Source: Streptomyces sp. MUM 178J
GTDB lineage: Bacteria; Actinomycetota; Actinomycetes; Streptomycetales; Streptomycetaceae
Length of the DNA: 64,000 nt
Direction of reading: 5' to 3'
Assembly: GCF_022414575.1 (NCBI RefSeq)
Contig: NZ_JADWYQ010000014.1
Span: forward strand, 66,035 to 130,034
The notes under the pieces were generated by a model that did no database searches, was not told the DNA's origin, and saw only the letters and a list, made by a program, of their open reading frames with translations. Every line of letters begins with the position of its first letter. The first letter of the stretch is position 1. The translations under genes were made by a program, and so were the position numbers. Below, one piece after another: positions 18,002-26,367 of this stretch.

Positions 18002-18985
18002 TCAGGGCGCGGCGAGACGGATGCGGACCTCCGCCGCGGAGGAGGAGCCGGACGCCCCGGACGCCCCGGAGCCGCCGGCCTTCGGCTTCTCCCGGCGCCA
18101 GCCTTCGTCGGACGCGTCCGCACTCCACACCCGGCCGCCGTAGGAGACCCGGTCGATGCCGAGGTCGCCGGCGCGTGCCACCGCCCAGTGGGCCAGCTCC
18201 CAGCCGCGGTCCGCAGTCCCGACGCGCTCCGTCCCCGCCGTGGCCGGCACCGGCACGGACACCTCCGGCGAGGAGGGCGCCCCGGCGCGTCCCGCGCCGC
18301 CCTCCGGGGCGGGCAGCACCTTGCGGCCGAAAGCCCGGATCAGCTCCGACCGGAACCTCGCCGCATCGGCCGTCTTCTCCTCCGCAACCGGCACTTCGCG
18401 GCTCTCGCAGGTCAGGGAGGCGGCGGAGCGGCCGGTCAGCGCCGCGGCCAGCAGTGCGGCGTCCGGCTCGTGCTTCGCGTACGCCTGAGGGAATCCGCTG
18501 CGCTGCACCCGCTGCGCGGCGACCGTCAACGGCAGCCGCGAGTACCCCGGAACCTTGTCCAGATGGTCGTAGAACTTCGCCGACGCGTACACCGGGTCCA
18601 GGATCTGCCGCGGTGTGCCCCAGCCCTGGGAGGGGCGCTGCTGGAAGAGCCCCAGCGAATCGCGGTCGCCGTGGTTGATGTTGCGCAGCGCCGACTCCTG
18701 CAGCGCGGTGGCCAGCGCGATGGTCACCGCGCGCTCCGGCATGCCGCGGGTGGTGCCGACCGCCGAGATCGTCGCGGCGTTCGACGCCTGCTCCGCGCTC
18801 AGCTCGTACGACGGCCCGTCGCCTTCGGGCGCGCGCACCGTGCAGCGCGGCGCCGCCCGGCCGCCGGCGACGTACTGCGCCACGACATAGCCGACCAGTG
18901 CCAGCAGCACGGCGAACGCGGCCCCGTGGCGCAGCAGACGGCCACGCCGGACCCCGGAGGCGGCGGAAGAGGCGGACTCGGACAC
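18002..18985 (-). CDS. Membrane-anchored lytic-transglycosylase/lysozyme-like protein
   Basis: A 327-residue protein with an N-terminal membrane segment (~residues 19-40, AAFAVLLALVGYVVAQYVAGG). A lysozyme-fold core follows: LSAEQASNAATISAVG, the catalytic-type Glu in IALATALQESALRN, and SLGLFQQRPSQGWGTPRQILDP. This resembles transglycosylase SLT-like domains. The C-terminal part has Ser/Gly-rich spacers and a small domain (WELAHWAVARAGDLGIDRVSYGGRVWSA). Homologues are often called heavy metal transporters, but nothing here supports transport. Probably cleaves or binds peptidoglycan outside the membrane. GTG start. It is divergent from dapE, 38 bp between starts. Confidence 0.8.
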   Translation of the reverse strand: MSESASSAASGVRRGRLLRHGAAFAVLLALVGYVVAQYVAGGRAAPRCTVRAPEGDGPSYELSAEQASNAATISAVGTTRGMPERAVTIALATALQESALRNINHGDRDSLGLFQQRPSQGWGTPRQILDPVYASAKFYDHLDKVPGYSRLPLTVAAQRVQRSGFPQAYAKHEPDAALLAAALTGRSAASLTCESREVPVAEEKTADAARFRSELIRAFGRKVLPAPEGGAGRAGAPSSPEVSVPVPATAGTERVGTADRGWELAHWAVARAGDLGIDRVSYGGRVWSADASDEGWRREKPKAGGSGASGASGSSSAAEVRIRLAAP

Positions 18986-19023
18986 GCGCCCACCGTACTG
19001 GAGCCCGCGTTATGGTCGGACGT

Positions 19024-20196
19024 ATGCCCGACAGCAGCCCTGCCACCGGCCCCGTGACCAGCCCCGCGACCAGTCGTGTCAGCACGGCGCTCGCCGCTCC
19101 CGCAGGCACCGTGCCCGCGGACGCCGCGCCCGCGCTCGACCTCTCCCTCGACGGCCCGGCGCTCACCGCCGCCCTCGTGGACTTCCCGTCCGTCAGCGGC
19201 GCGGAGAAGCCCCTCGCCGACGCGATCGAGAGCGCCCTGCGGACCCTCCCTCATCTGACCGTCGACCGGCACGGCAACAATGTCGTCGCACGGACGCACC
19301 TGGGCCGCGCGGAGCGGGTCGTGCTCGCCGGGCACATCGACACCGTGCCCATCGCCGACAACGTCCCCTCGCGGCTCGACGGGAACGGCGTCCTGTGGGG
19401 CTGCGGCACCAGCGACATGAAGTCGGGCGTCGCCGTACAGCTGCGGATCGCCGCGACCGTCCCCGCCCCGAACCGCGATCTCACGTTCGTCTTCTACGAC
19501 AACGAGGAGGTCGCCGCCCACCTCAACGGTCTTGGGCATGTGGCCGAGGCCCACCCCGACTGGCTGAAGGGCGACTTCGCCATTCTCCTCGAACCCTCCG
19601 ACGCCCAGGTCGAGGGCGGCTGCCAGGGAACGCTCCGGGTCCATCTGCGGACGAGGGGGGAGCGGGCGCACTCGGCGCGCGGCTGGATGGGTTCCAACGC
19701 GATCCACGCCGCCGCGCCGGTCCTGGCCCGGCTGGCCGCGTACGAGCCCCGGCGGCCGGTGATCGACGGGCTGGAGTACCGGGAAGGGCTCAACGCCGTG
19801 GGCATCGAGGCGGGAGTGGCCACCAACGTCATCCCCGACCAGTGCACCGTCGTCGTCAACTACCGCTATGCGCCGGACCGTTCCATGGCCGAGGCCGAGG
19901 CCCATGTGCGTGAGATCTTCGCCGACTGCGTCGACGAGATCGCAGTGGACGACCACACGGGCGGGGCGCTGCCGGGGCTGTCCCACCCGGCCGCCGCCGC
20001 GTTCATGGCGGCCGTCGGCGGGACCGCCCAGCCGAAGTTCGGGTGGACGGACGTCTCCCGCTTCAGCGCGCTCGGCGTGCCCGCGGTCAACTACGGTCCC
20101 GGTGACGCGCTGTTCGCCCACAAGCGCGACGAACATGTCGCGGTGAACAAGATCAGACACTGTGAGGAGCGACTGCGGGAGTGGCTCACCGCATGA
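19024..20196 (+). CDS. dapE: Succinyl-diaminopimelate desuccinylase DapE
   Basis: A 390-residue M20 metallo-hydrolase that releases succinate from N-succinyl-LL-diaminopimelate. Zinc-site motifs are LAGHIDTVPIADN (His and Asp), GCGTSDMKSG (bridging Asp), FVFYDNEEV (catalytic Glu, ligand Glu) and LLEPSD. The last ligand His is near PGDALFAHKRDEHV. The lid dimerisation domain includes RAHSARGWMGSNAIHAAA. The ATG at 19024 starts with a ~40-residue Ala/Pro/Thr-rich leader not needed for catalysis, so a later start is possible. Pathway partner of dapC nearby. Cytoplasmic. Confidence 0.94.
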   Translation: MPDSSPATGPVTSPATSRVSTALAAPAGTVPADAAPALDLSLDGPALTAALVDFPSVSGAEKPLADAIESALRTLPHLTVDRHGNNVVARTHLGRAERVVLAGHIDTVPIADNVPSRLDGNGVLWGCGTSDMKSGVAVQLRIAATVPAPNRDLTFVFYDNEEVAAHLNGLGHVAEAHPDWLKGDFAILLEPSDAQVEGGCQGTLRVHLRTRGERAHSARGWMGSNAIHAAAPVLARLAAYEPRRPVIDGLEYREGLNAVGIEAGVATNVIPDQCTVVVNYRYAPDRSMAEAEAHVREIFADCVDEIAVDDHTGGALPGLSHPAAAAFMAAVGGTAQPKFGWTDVSRFSALGVPAVNYGPGDALFAHKRDEHVAVNKIRHCEERLREWLTA

Positions 20197-20299
20197 TCGC
20201 CGGGCTGGCGATCCCTGGTATTTCGCATGTCGTAACGTACTGCGACCTACCCTGAGCCCAGGCACGAAGCGCGTCGATGTTCGGCGGAGGGAGCAGGTC

Positions 20300-21049
20300 A
20301 TGAGCAACTCCGAGGGTTTGCGGGCTCTGGAGGAGCAGCGGCTGGGGCCGGTGCTGCGCCGCAGGGAACAGGTGCAGCCCGGTACCACGGACCAGCGACT
20401 GCTGGACACCGAGGGCGATTCCCAGTGGGTGCACACCGACCCCTGGCGGGTGCTGCGCATCCAGTCGGAGTTCGTGGAGGGCTTCGGCGCGCTAGCCGAA
20501 CTTCCCAGTGCCATCAGCGTCTTCGGCTCCGCCAGGACCGGACCCGGCACCCCCGAGTACGAGTCGGGCATCGCCCTCGGCAAAGCGCTCGTCGAGGCGG
20601 GGTTCGCCGTCATCACGGGCGGCGGCCCTGGAGCGATGGAGGCGGCGAACCGGGGCGCTCGGGAAGCGCGGGGCATCTCGGTCGGCCTCGGCATCGAGCT
20701 CCCCTACGAGCAGGGGCTCAACCCGCATGTCGACATCGGGGTGAACTTCCGCTACTTCTTCGTCCGCAAGACCATGTTCGTGAAGTACGCACAGGGCTTT
20801 GTGGTGCTGCCCGGCGGCCTCGGCACCCTGGACGAACTCTTCGAGGCCCTCACCCTCGTCCAGACGCGCAAGGTCACCCGCTTCCCCATCGTCCTCTTCG
20901 GCACGGAGTACTGGGGCGGCCTGGTGGAGTGGCTGCGGAGCACGGTGGTGGGGCAGGGGAAGGCGTCGCAGAAGGATCTGCTGCTGTTCCACGTGACGGA
21001 TGACGTGGAGGAGGCGGTGGGGCTGGTGACGAAGGAGACGGGCAGGTAG
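20300..21049 (+). CDS. LOG-family (TIGR00730) Rossmann-fold protein
   Basis: A 249-residue protein with a nucleotide-binding Rossmann fold and the lysine-decarboxylase-like signature. GGGPGAMEAANRGA lies near residue 115 and PGGLGTLDELFEALT near 175; this PGGxGT(x)xE motif is shared with cytokinin riboside monophosphate phosphoribohydrolases (LOG). It probably cleaves a nucleotide 5'-monophosphate; the true substrate is unknown, and true lysine decarboxylase activity is unlikely. The ATG at 20300 has GGAGGGAGCAGG upstream. It ends at a terminator convergent with the folP-like gene. It corresponds in position to mycobacterial Rv1205. Confidence 0.88.
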   Translation: MSNSEGLRALEEQRLGPVLRRREQVQPGTTDQRLLDTEGDSQWVHTDPWRVLRIQSEFVEGFGALAELPSAISVFGSARTGPGTPEYESGIALGKALVEAGFAVITGGGPGAMEAANRGAREARGISVGLGIELPYEQGLNPHVDIGVNFRYFFVRKTMFVKYAQGFVVLPGGLGTLDELFEALTLVQTRKVTRFPIVLFGTEYWGGLVEWLRSTVVGQGKASQKDLLLFHVTDDVEEAVGLVTKETGR

Positions 21050-21086
21050 ACCGCCGCGCGGGGCCGTTTCCCCTCCCCGCCCCCTC

Positions 21087-21122
21087 CCGAAACCGGGGCT
21101 CCGCCCCAGCCCCCGGTTTTCG
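21087..21122. terminator. Bidirectional terminator in a GC-rich palindromic element
   Basis: CCGAAACCGGGG pairs with CCCCCGGTTTTCG around a GC-rich loop, between convergent genes. It belongs to the same family of intergenic repeats as those at about 6624 and 63730. Confidence 0.7.
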
Positions 21123-21219
21123 AAGGCTCCGCCCCGGCCCCCCGCTCCTCAATCGCCCGAGAGGCTGGATTTCGCGGGGGCAGGGGAGGGGCCGCCCGCC
21201 GCAGGTGTGGCGGCGCCCC

Positions 21220-22080
21220 TTATGCCAGGCCCCGTCTGGCCACCGCAGGGCCTCCGCGGCCCGCGATCGCCGCGACCATGTCGAGGACCTGCTTGGTCTC
21301 CGCGACCTCGTGGACGCGGTACACCTGCGCCCCCAGCCACGCCGAGACCGCCGTCGTGGCGAGGGTGCCGATGAGGCGCTCCTTCACCGGGCGGTCGAGG
21401 GTCTCGCCGACGAAGTCCTTGTTGGACAGCGACACCAGGACCGGCCAGCCGGTCTCGGTGAGTTCGCCCAGACGGCGGGTGGCCTCCAGGCTGTGACGGG
21501 TGTTCTTGCCGAAGTCATGACCGGGGTCGATCATGATCCCGTCCCGGCGCACCCCCAGCTCGGCCGCCCGCTCGGCGAGCTGCAGCGTCACCCGCAGGAT
21601 GTCGGCGACCACATCGTCGTACGCGACGCGGTGCGGCCGGGTCCGCGGCCGTGCGCCGCCCGCGTGGGTGCACACCAGCCCCGCGCCGTACCGCGCGGCG
21701 ACCTCCGCCAGTCCGGGGTCCACCCCGCCCCACGCGTCGTTGAGCAGATCCGCGCCCGCCTCGCAGACCGCCTCGCCGACGTCGTGCCGCCAGGTGTCCA
21801 CGCTGATCACCACATCCGGATGGCGTCTGCGCACCTCGGCCACGAAGCCGACCGTGCGCCGCGCCTCCTCCTCGGCGGTCACCTCCTCCCCGGGACCGGC
21901 CTTCACCCCGCCGACGTCGATGATGGCCGCGCCCTCCGACACCGCCTGCTCGACGCGGGCGAGAGCCGGCTCGTCGCGGAAGGTCGCGCCCCGGTCGTAG
22001 AAGGAGTCCGGCGTCCGGTTCACAATGGCCATGATCACCGGCTCGTGCGCTTCGAATTCGCGCCGTCCCAGCCGCAGCAT
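21220..22080 (-). CDS. Dihydropteroate synthase homologue, FolP2 type
   Basis: A 286-residue TIM-barrel protein of the pterin-binding family. The start MAIVNRTPDSFYD matches the classical first motif. The usual D[IV]GGESTRPG loop, however, reads DVGGVKAGPG, and the terminal pterin/phosphate loop reads SLSNKDFVGETL. These differ from folate-pathway FolP and agree with the mycobacterial paralogue FolP2, which as I recall lacks dihydropteroate synthase activity. Neighbours (LOG protein, DivIVA protein, tag) match the Rv1205-Rv1210 region. Its real reaction is unknown. Convergent with the LOG gene. ATG start at 22080. Confidence 0.85.
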   Translation of the reverse strand: MLRLGRREFEAHEPVIMAIVNRTPDSFYDRGATFRDEPALARVEQAVSEGAAIIDVGGVKAGPGEEVTAEEEARRTVGFVAEVRRRHPDVVISVDTWRHDVGEAVCEAGADLLNDAWGGVDPGLAEVAARYGAGLVCTHAGGARPRTRPHRVAYDDVVADILRVTLQLAERAAELGVRRDGIMIDPGHDFGKNTRHSLEATRRLGELTETGWPVLVSLSNKDFVGETLDRPVKERLIGTLATTAVSAWLGAQVYRVHEVAETKQVLDMVAAIAGRGGPAVARRGLA

Positions 22081-22200
22081 CTCGCGGTTTCCTCCTCAGC
22101 TCGTCCGCCTGCGACCCTAACTCCGTGGCCGCGGCACTTCCGCCCCCCGGACCCGTGGCACGATCAGCACCGGACGTTTTCCGCCTGGGGAGGCTCGACC

Positions 22201-22614
22201 GTGTTCTTCTTTCTGCTGATCGCGATGGTCGTGGTCGTCGCCGCGGTCACGCTGGCCGTCGTCGGCGGCGGCGACAGCGCGGCGCTGCCCGAGGCGGCGC
22301 CCGAGCACCTCGTGGACCCGCTGCCCGCCGCCCGTCCGCTGGGCCGTGCGGACGTCGAGGCGCTGCGGCTGCCGGTGGCCGCCCGCGGCTACCGGATGAC
22401 CGAGGTCGACGAGGTGCTGGGCCGGCTCGGAGCGGAGCTCGCCGAGCGGGACGCCCGGATCGCGGAGCTGGAGTCGGCGCTCGCCGGTGCGCAGGCGACG
22501 GCGCGGAGCGGCCCGGGCCTGTTCGACAAGCCCGACGGGCATGGGCCCGGTGACGGGTTCGCCGGGCCGACGGACGACCCGTTCCGGGGCCCCGGACAGG
22601 AGAACGGGCGATGA
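22201..22614 (+). CDS. DivIVA-domain membrane protein
   Basis: A 137-residue protein. One N-terminal membrane helix (VFFFLLIAMVVVVAAVTLAVV, residues ~1-21) is followed by a DivIVA-like element (EALRLPVAARGYRMTEVDEVLGRLGAEL), a short coiled coil (ERDARIAELESAL) and a Gly/Pro tail. It probably localises or scaffolds at curved membrane or septal sites. The GTG at 22201 has GGGGAGG 8 bp upstream. It overlaps tag by 4 bp (ATGA). It is positionally equivalent to mycobacterial Rv1209, as I recall. Confidence 0.82.
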   Translation: MFFFLLIAMVVVVAAVTLAVVGGGDSAALPEAAPEHLVDPLPAARPLGRADVEALRLPVAARGYRMTEVDEVLGRLGAELAERDARIAELESALAGAQATARSGPGLFDKPDGHGPGDGFAGPTDDPFRGPGQENGR

Positions 22615-23210
22615 CGGCGCAGGGAGCGGCGCTGCCGGGGCCCGACGGCAGGCTCCGCTGCCCGTGGGGGCTCTCGGCCGACGACTATGTGCCGTACCAC
22701 GACGAGGAGTGGGGCCGCGCGGTCCACGGCGACGACGAGCTGTTCGAACGGCTGTGTCTTGAGGCCTTCCAGTCGGGGCTGTCGTGGATCACGATCCTGC
22801 GCCGCAGGGAGGGCTTCCGCACCGCCTTCGCCGGCTTCAGGATCGCGGCGGTGGCGGAGTTCACCGGCGGCGACGAGGAGCGCCTCCTCGCCGACGCCGG
22901 CATCATCCGCAACCGAGCCAAGATCCAGGCGACGCTCGCCAACGCGCGCGTGCTCGCCGGGTGGGCGCCCGGCGAGCTGGACGCGCTGATCTGGTCGTAC
23001 GCCCCCGACCCGGCTGTCCGGCCCGCCCCGCGGACGCTCGCGGACGTGCCGGCCGTCACCGACGAGTCCACGGCGCTGGCCAGGACGCTGAAGAAGCGCG
23101 GGCTGCGTTTTATCGGCCCGACCACCGCCTACGCCCTGATGCAGGCGTGCGGCCTGGTCAACGACCACCTGGCGGACTGCTCGGCGCGTCCCGCCTCTGC
23201 CGCCCGCTAG
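22611..23210 (+). CDS. tag: DNA-3-methyladenine glycosylase I
   Basis: A 199-residue base-excision repair enzyme that removes N3-methyladenine. Zinc-site residues are in RCPWG near the N-terminus and in ACGLVNDHLADC at the C-terminus. The family core reads YHDEEWGRAVHGDDELFERLCLEAFQSGLSWITIL, with the Glu and Trp that line the base pocket, and the helix-hairpin-helix-like KKRGLRFIGPTTAYALMQA. It starts within the DivIVA gene stop (ATGA), so translation is coupled. A small hairpin follows at 23218. Confidence 0.95.
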   Translation: MTAQGAALPGPDGRLRCPWGLSADDYVPYHDEEWGRAVHGDDELFERLCLEAFQSGLSWITILRRREGFRTAFAGFRIAAVAEFTGGDEERLLADAGIIRNRAKIQATLANARVLAGWAPGELDALIWSYAPDPAVRPAPRTLADVPAVTDESTALARTLKKRGLRFIGPTTAYALMQACGLVNDHLADCSARPASAAR

Positions 23211-23217
23211 CGCCGTG

Positions 23218-23236
23218 ACGGGCAGTGTCTGCCCGT
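23218..23236 (+). terminator. Hairpin after tag
   Basis: ACGGGCAG-TGT-CTGCCCGT, a perfect 8-bp stem, starts 8 bp after the tag stop. Confidence 0.55.
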
Positions 23237-23391
23237 TGACGAGCGTCGTCCGGCGCTGGGGGAGCGCCTCCCGCGCCCGGACCGCCGCGGGAAACGGCAG
23301 TGCGCGCGGCGCAGTGTGACGGAGCGAAGACTGCCGGGAGTGGGCACGAGCGCCGCGAAGGCCCCCCCGGAAAGGGCACGGGCGGCGCGGC

Positions 23392-24192
23392 TCAGCGGCC
23401 TGTGAACTTCGGCTGCTCCTTCGCCAGGAACGCCTGCACCGCGATCTGGTGGTCCTCGGACGCGCCCGCCATCGTCTGGAGTTCGTCCTCCTTCTCCAGG
23501 GTCTCGCTCAGCGAGTGGTCCGCGCTGAAGTCGAGGGACCGCTTGAGCGCCGCGTAGGCCAGCGTCGGACCATCCGCCAGCGCCCGGGCCACAGCGGCGG
23601 CCTCCGCGGCGAGGTCGCCCGCGGGGACCAGCTTGTTCGCGATGCCCAGGTCGTACGCCTCCTGGGCGGAGAAGGACCGCGGGAACATCAGCAGCTCTGT
23701 GGCGCGGCTCCGGCCGACCAGCCGGGGCAGCGTCCAGGAGACGCCCGAGTCGGCGGTCAGGGCGACCCCCGCGAACGACGTGGTGAACGACGCGCTGTCC
23801 GCGACCACCCGGTAGTCCGCGGCGAGCGCGAAACCCAGGCCCGCGCCCGCGGCGACGCCGTTGACCCCGGCCACCACGGGCTTGGGCATCTCGGCGATGG
23901 CCCGCACGATCGGGTTGTAGTGCTTGCGCACGGTCTCCATGGTGTGGCGGGTGCCGGCGTCGCGGTCCGACTGCAGCAGGGCGACGTGCTCCTTGAGGTC
24001 CTGGCCGACGCAGAAGGCGCGCCCGGCGGCGGTGAGCAGCACCGCGCGCACCGCGCGGTCGGCCGCGGCGGACTGCACCGCGTCCCGCAGGGCGGCCTTG
24101 GCCCTGATGTTCATCGCGTTCATGGCCTCGGGCCGGTTGATCGTGACGGTCGCGAGCCCGTCGCTCACCTCGTACAGCACGCTGTCGGCCAT
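23392..24192 (-). CDS. Enoyl-CoA hydratase/isomerase
   Basis: A 266-residue crotonase-fold enzyme acting on acyl-CoA in fatty-acid or aromatic degradation. Motifs are TINRPEAMNAM, GRAFCVGQDLKE (oxyanion hole), VAGVNGVAAGAGLGFALAADYRV, and the region with the second active-site position (ALTADSGVSWTLPRLVG). Here the usual hydratase Glu pair is not obvious; the Asp in ADSG aligns with the PaaG/PaaB-type isomerase acid. The exact reaction is therefore uncertain. The ATG at 24192 (MADSVLYEV) has AAGGGA upstream. No neighbouring beta-oxidation genes. Confidence 0.88.
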   Translation of the reverse strand: MADSVLYEVSDGLATVTINRPEAMNAMNIRAKAALRDAVQSAAADRAVRAVLLTAAGRAFCVGQDLKEHVALLQSDRDAGTRHTMETVRKHYNPIVRAIAEMPKPVVAGVNGVAAGAGLGFALAADYRVVADSASFTTSFAGVALTADSGVSWTLPRLVGRSRATELLMFPRSFSAQEAYDLGIANKLVPAGDLAAEAAAVARALADGPTLAYAALKRSLDFSADHSLSETLEKEDELQTMAGASEDHQIAVQAFLAKEQPKFTGR

Positions 24193-24505
24193 GTCAGGTC
24201 CCTTCGCGGGTCGAACGGCAGTGTCCAGCCCAAGCATGACGGAGATCATCGGCACGTGAACATGTGACCTGCGTCAAACATTGCGCAGCTCCCGGCCATG
24301 GCGCGGGGGCGAAGTATCGCAGGCGGATCGCCGAATTGAGTGGTTTTGACTGAGCGCGTTGCGCAAGCGATGCCGACCGATGTTGGTCATCGGGTCCGGC
24401 GATGCGGGATAATGACCTGGAAGCAATGTGTTCGATGCCGGTGACGCGTGCCCTTCCACAGGGCCGTCGGCTGACGATGAGCTGGTTTCAGGAAGGGGAA
24501 CGAGC
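24193..24505. promoter_or_regulatory. Divergent promoter region, enoyl-CoA hydratase / DUF3117
   Basis: No gene in these 313 bp. On the plus strand TTGGTC (24383-24388), a 19-bp spacer and GATAAT (24408-24413) form a plausible promoter for the DUF3117 gene. Near 24256-24270 the near-palindrome CACGTGAACATGTG, followed by a minus-strand TTGACG, could control the hydratase gene. These are visual matches only. Confidence 0.4.
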
Positions 24506-24673
24506 ATGGCGGCCATGAAGCCGCGGACGGGCGACGGCCCGCTCGAGGTGAGCAAGGAGGGGCGGGGCATCGTCATGCGCGTTCCGCTCGAAGGCGGCGG
24601 TCGGCTCGTTGTCGAGCTGACTCCGGACGAGGCCAAGGCCCTGGGTGAGGCCCTGGAGAAGGTCACCGCCTGA
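24506..24673 (+). CDS. DUF3117 small protein
   Basis: A 55-residue protein that begins MAAMKPRTGDGPLEV and contains EGRGIVMRVPLEGGGRLVVEL followed by a helix TPDEAKALGEALEKV. It is nearly invariant across actinobacteria (mycobacterial Rv1211) and probably forms a small beta-sheet plus helix. Function unknown. The ATG has GGAAGGGG 7 bp upstream. It is a single-gene unit closed by a strong terminator at 24701. Despite its size it is well supported by family conservation. Confidence 0.93.
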   Translation: MAAMKPRTGDGPLEVSKEGRGIVMRVPLEGGGRLVVELTPDEAKALGEALEKVTA

Positions 24674-24700
24674 CGACGCGGACGCATCCATTGCGCTGCA

Positions 24701-24732
24701 CTGCCCCGGCACGGCGTCCTGTGCCGGGGCAG
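24701..24732. terminator. Strong terminator after the DUF3117 gene
   Basis: CTGCCCCGGCAC and GTGCCGGGGCAG form a perfect 12-bp stem with an 8-nt loop. It lies between the DUF3117 gene and the convergent O-methyltransferase gene. Confidence 0.85.
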
Positions 24733-24750
24733 AGGCGTGCCGGGGGCGGC

Positions 24751-25386
24751 TCAGCCCCTGCGCACCGCGCACAGCAGCCCGTCGCCGACCGGCAGCAGCG
24801 TGGGCAGCAGCTCCTGGCTCTCCCGCACCGCCCTCAGCAGCTCCCGCACCCGCAGCACTTCGGGGGGCTGGGCCGAGGAGTCGACCGTGCGGCCGTCCGC
24901 GAAGACCCCCTCGAAGCAGACGAGGCCGCCGGGCCGCAGCAGGCGCAACGATTCAGCGAGGTAGTCGAGGGACTCCATCGGGTCGCCGTCGCAGAAGACG
25001 AGGTCGTACCCGCCGTCCGCCAGCCGCGGCAGCACATCGAGGGCCCGGCCGGGTATGAATCGCGCACGGTTCCCGGCGAAGCCCGCCTCACGGAACGCCT
25101 CGCGGGCGAACTGCTGCCGCTCCGGCTCCAGATCCACGGTCGTCAGCACGCCGTCCTGGCGCATGCCCTGCAGCAGATAGATCCCGGAGACGCCGGCGCC
25201 CGTGCCGATCTCGGCCACCGCCTTCGCGCCCGCGGTCGCGGCCAGCAGTCGCAGCGCGGCGCCGGCGCCCGGGGACACCGAGGGGAGCCCTGACTCCCGG
25301 GCCCGGTCCCGGGCCCAGCGCAGTGCCTCGTCCTCGGCGACAAAGGCGTCGGCGAACGCCCAGCTCGTCTGCCGGTTGGCGGTAAT
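24751..25386 (-). CDS. SAM-dependent O-methyltransferase (Rv1220c-like), likely ATT start
   Basis: A class I methyltransferase of the O-methyltransferase 3 (COMT-like) family. Motif I is VAEIGTGAGVSGIYLL. The acidic ribose residue is in TTVDLEPER, motif III in YDLVFCDGDP and the following LRLLRPGGLVCFEG. The first in-frame standard start is GTG at 25278, which would remove the helix RQTSWAFADAFVAEDEALRW, a well-formed coding segment. An ideal AAGGAG lies 6 bp before an ATT codon at 25386, and no ATG/GTG/TTG exists upstream in frame. I therefore propose ATT initiation, giving 211 residues; homologues I remember have GTG here. Substrate unknown. Divergent from the ECF sigma gene. Confidence 0.85.
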   Translation of the reverse strand: MTANRQTSWAFADAFVAEDEALRWARDRARESGLPSVSPGAGAALRLLAATAGAKAVAEIGTGAGVSGIYLLQGMRQDGVLTTVDLEPERQQFAREAFREAGFAGNRARFIPGRALDVLPRLADGGYDLVFCDGDPMESLDYLAESLRLLRPGGLVCFEGVFADGRTVDSSAQPPEVLRVRELLRAVRESQELLPTLLPVGDGLLCAVRRG

Positions 25387-25575
25387 GGCCCTCTCCTTGC
25401 CCCGTAGTGCGCGCGAGGCCGACTGTATCCGCTGCCCCGGGAACCCGCTGATGGGACCGGGCGTTAGGCAGGGGCAGGGGGAACCGCACGAAGCGCGGGC
25501 AAACAGGACCGCGACCGACCGCGGGGCCCAAATTCGCGTAAAGATTCTTATCCGGTGCTAACGGGCGAGGTGGCT

Positions 25576-26367
25576 ATGGTAGGGGCTCCGCTGGACACCA
25601 CCAGAGCCGACAGGGGAGGTGCGGCTGCACCTGCGGATCGGGGAGGAGTGCTGAGGCGCCTTCTCAGGTCGGCGGGTGAGCCGAAATCCGTGACATACAC
25701 CGCTGACAGTTCTCGCACCTCCGACTCCGCAACCACGGCGACCTTCGCATCGGATGCGGAATCGCAGGCGTGGACCCCTCCCACCTGGGAGGAGATCGTC
25801 AGCACGCACAGCGGCCGGGTCTACCGCCTCGCCTACCGCCTCACGGGCAACCAGCACGATGCGGAGGACCTGACCCAGGAGGTCTTCGTCCGGGTCTTCC
25901 GCTCGCTGTCCACATACACCCCGGGCACTTTCGAAGGCTGGCTGCACCGCATCACCACCAACCTCTTCCTGGACATGGTCCGCCGCAAGCAGCGCATCCG
26001 CTTCGACGCGCTGGGCGACGATGCGGCCGAGCGGCTGCCCAGCCGCGAGCCCTCCCCGCAGCAGGCGTTCAACGACACCCACTTCGACGCGGACGTGCAG
26101 CAGGCGCTCGACACCCTCGCGCCCGAGTTCCGCGCCGCCGTGGTGCTCTGTGACATCGAAGGGCTGTCGTACGAGGAGATCGCCGCGACGCTGGGCGTCA
26201 AGCTCGGCACCGTCCGCAGCCGTATCCACCGCGGGCGCTCCCATCTGCGCAAGGCGCTCAGCCACCGTTCTCCGGAGGCCCGCGCCGAGCAGCGCGGCGC
26301 CGCACCCGTGCCCACGCCCGTGCTCGGGTTCGCCGGCGCCGGAGCAGGGGAGGTCGGAACGGCGTGA
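25576..26367 (+). CDS. sigE: ECF RNA polymerase sigma factor SigE
   Basis: About 263 residues. The N-terminal ~85 residues are variable and polar. Region 2 spans [31 protein letters not shown], and region 4 [44 protein letters not shown]. It directs RNA polymerase to envelope-stress promoters, by analogy with mycobacterial SigE, whose neighbours (anti-sigma, HtrA, TatB) are the same. The symbol follows the mycobacterial name; in Streptomyces sigE is also used for a different factor. I prefer the ATG at 25576 (GAGG 5 bp upstream); GTG codons at 25555 and 25648 are alternatives. It overlaps the anti-sigma gene by 4 bp. Confidence 0.92.
   Translation: MVGAPLDTTRADRGGAAAPADRGGVLRRLLRSAGEPKSVTYTADSSRTSDSATTATFASDAESQAWTPPTWEEIVSTHSGRVYRLAYRLTGNQHDAEDLTQEVFVRVFRSLSTYTPGTFEGWLHRITTNLFLDMVRRKQRIRFDALGDDAAERLPSREPSPQQAFNDTHFDADVQQALDTLAPEFRAAVVLCDIEGLSYEEIAATLGVKLGTVRSRIHRGRSHLRKALSHRSPEARAEQRGAAPVPTPVLGFAGAGAGEVGTA

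Noticed and set aside
18002..18985. Heavy-metal transporter assignment for this gene
   Set aside because: One membrane helix and a lysozyme-like fold; no transport or metal motifs.
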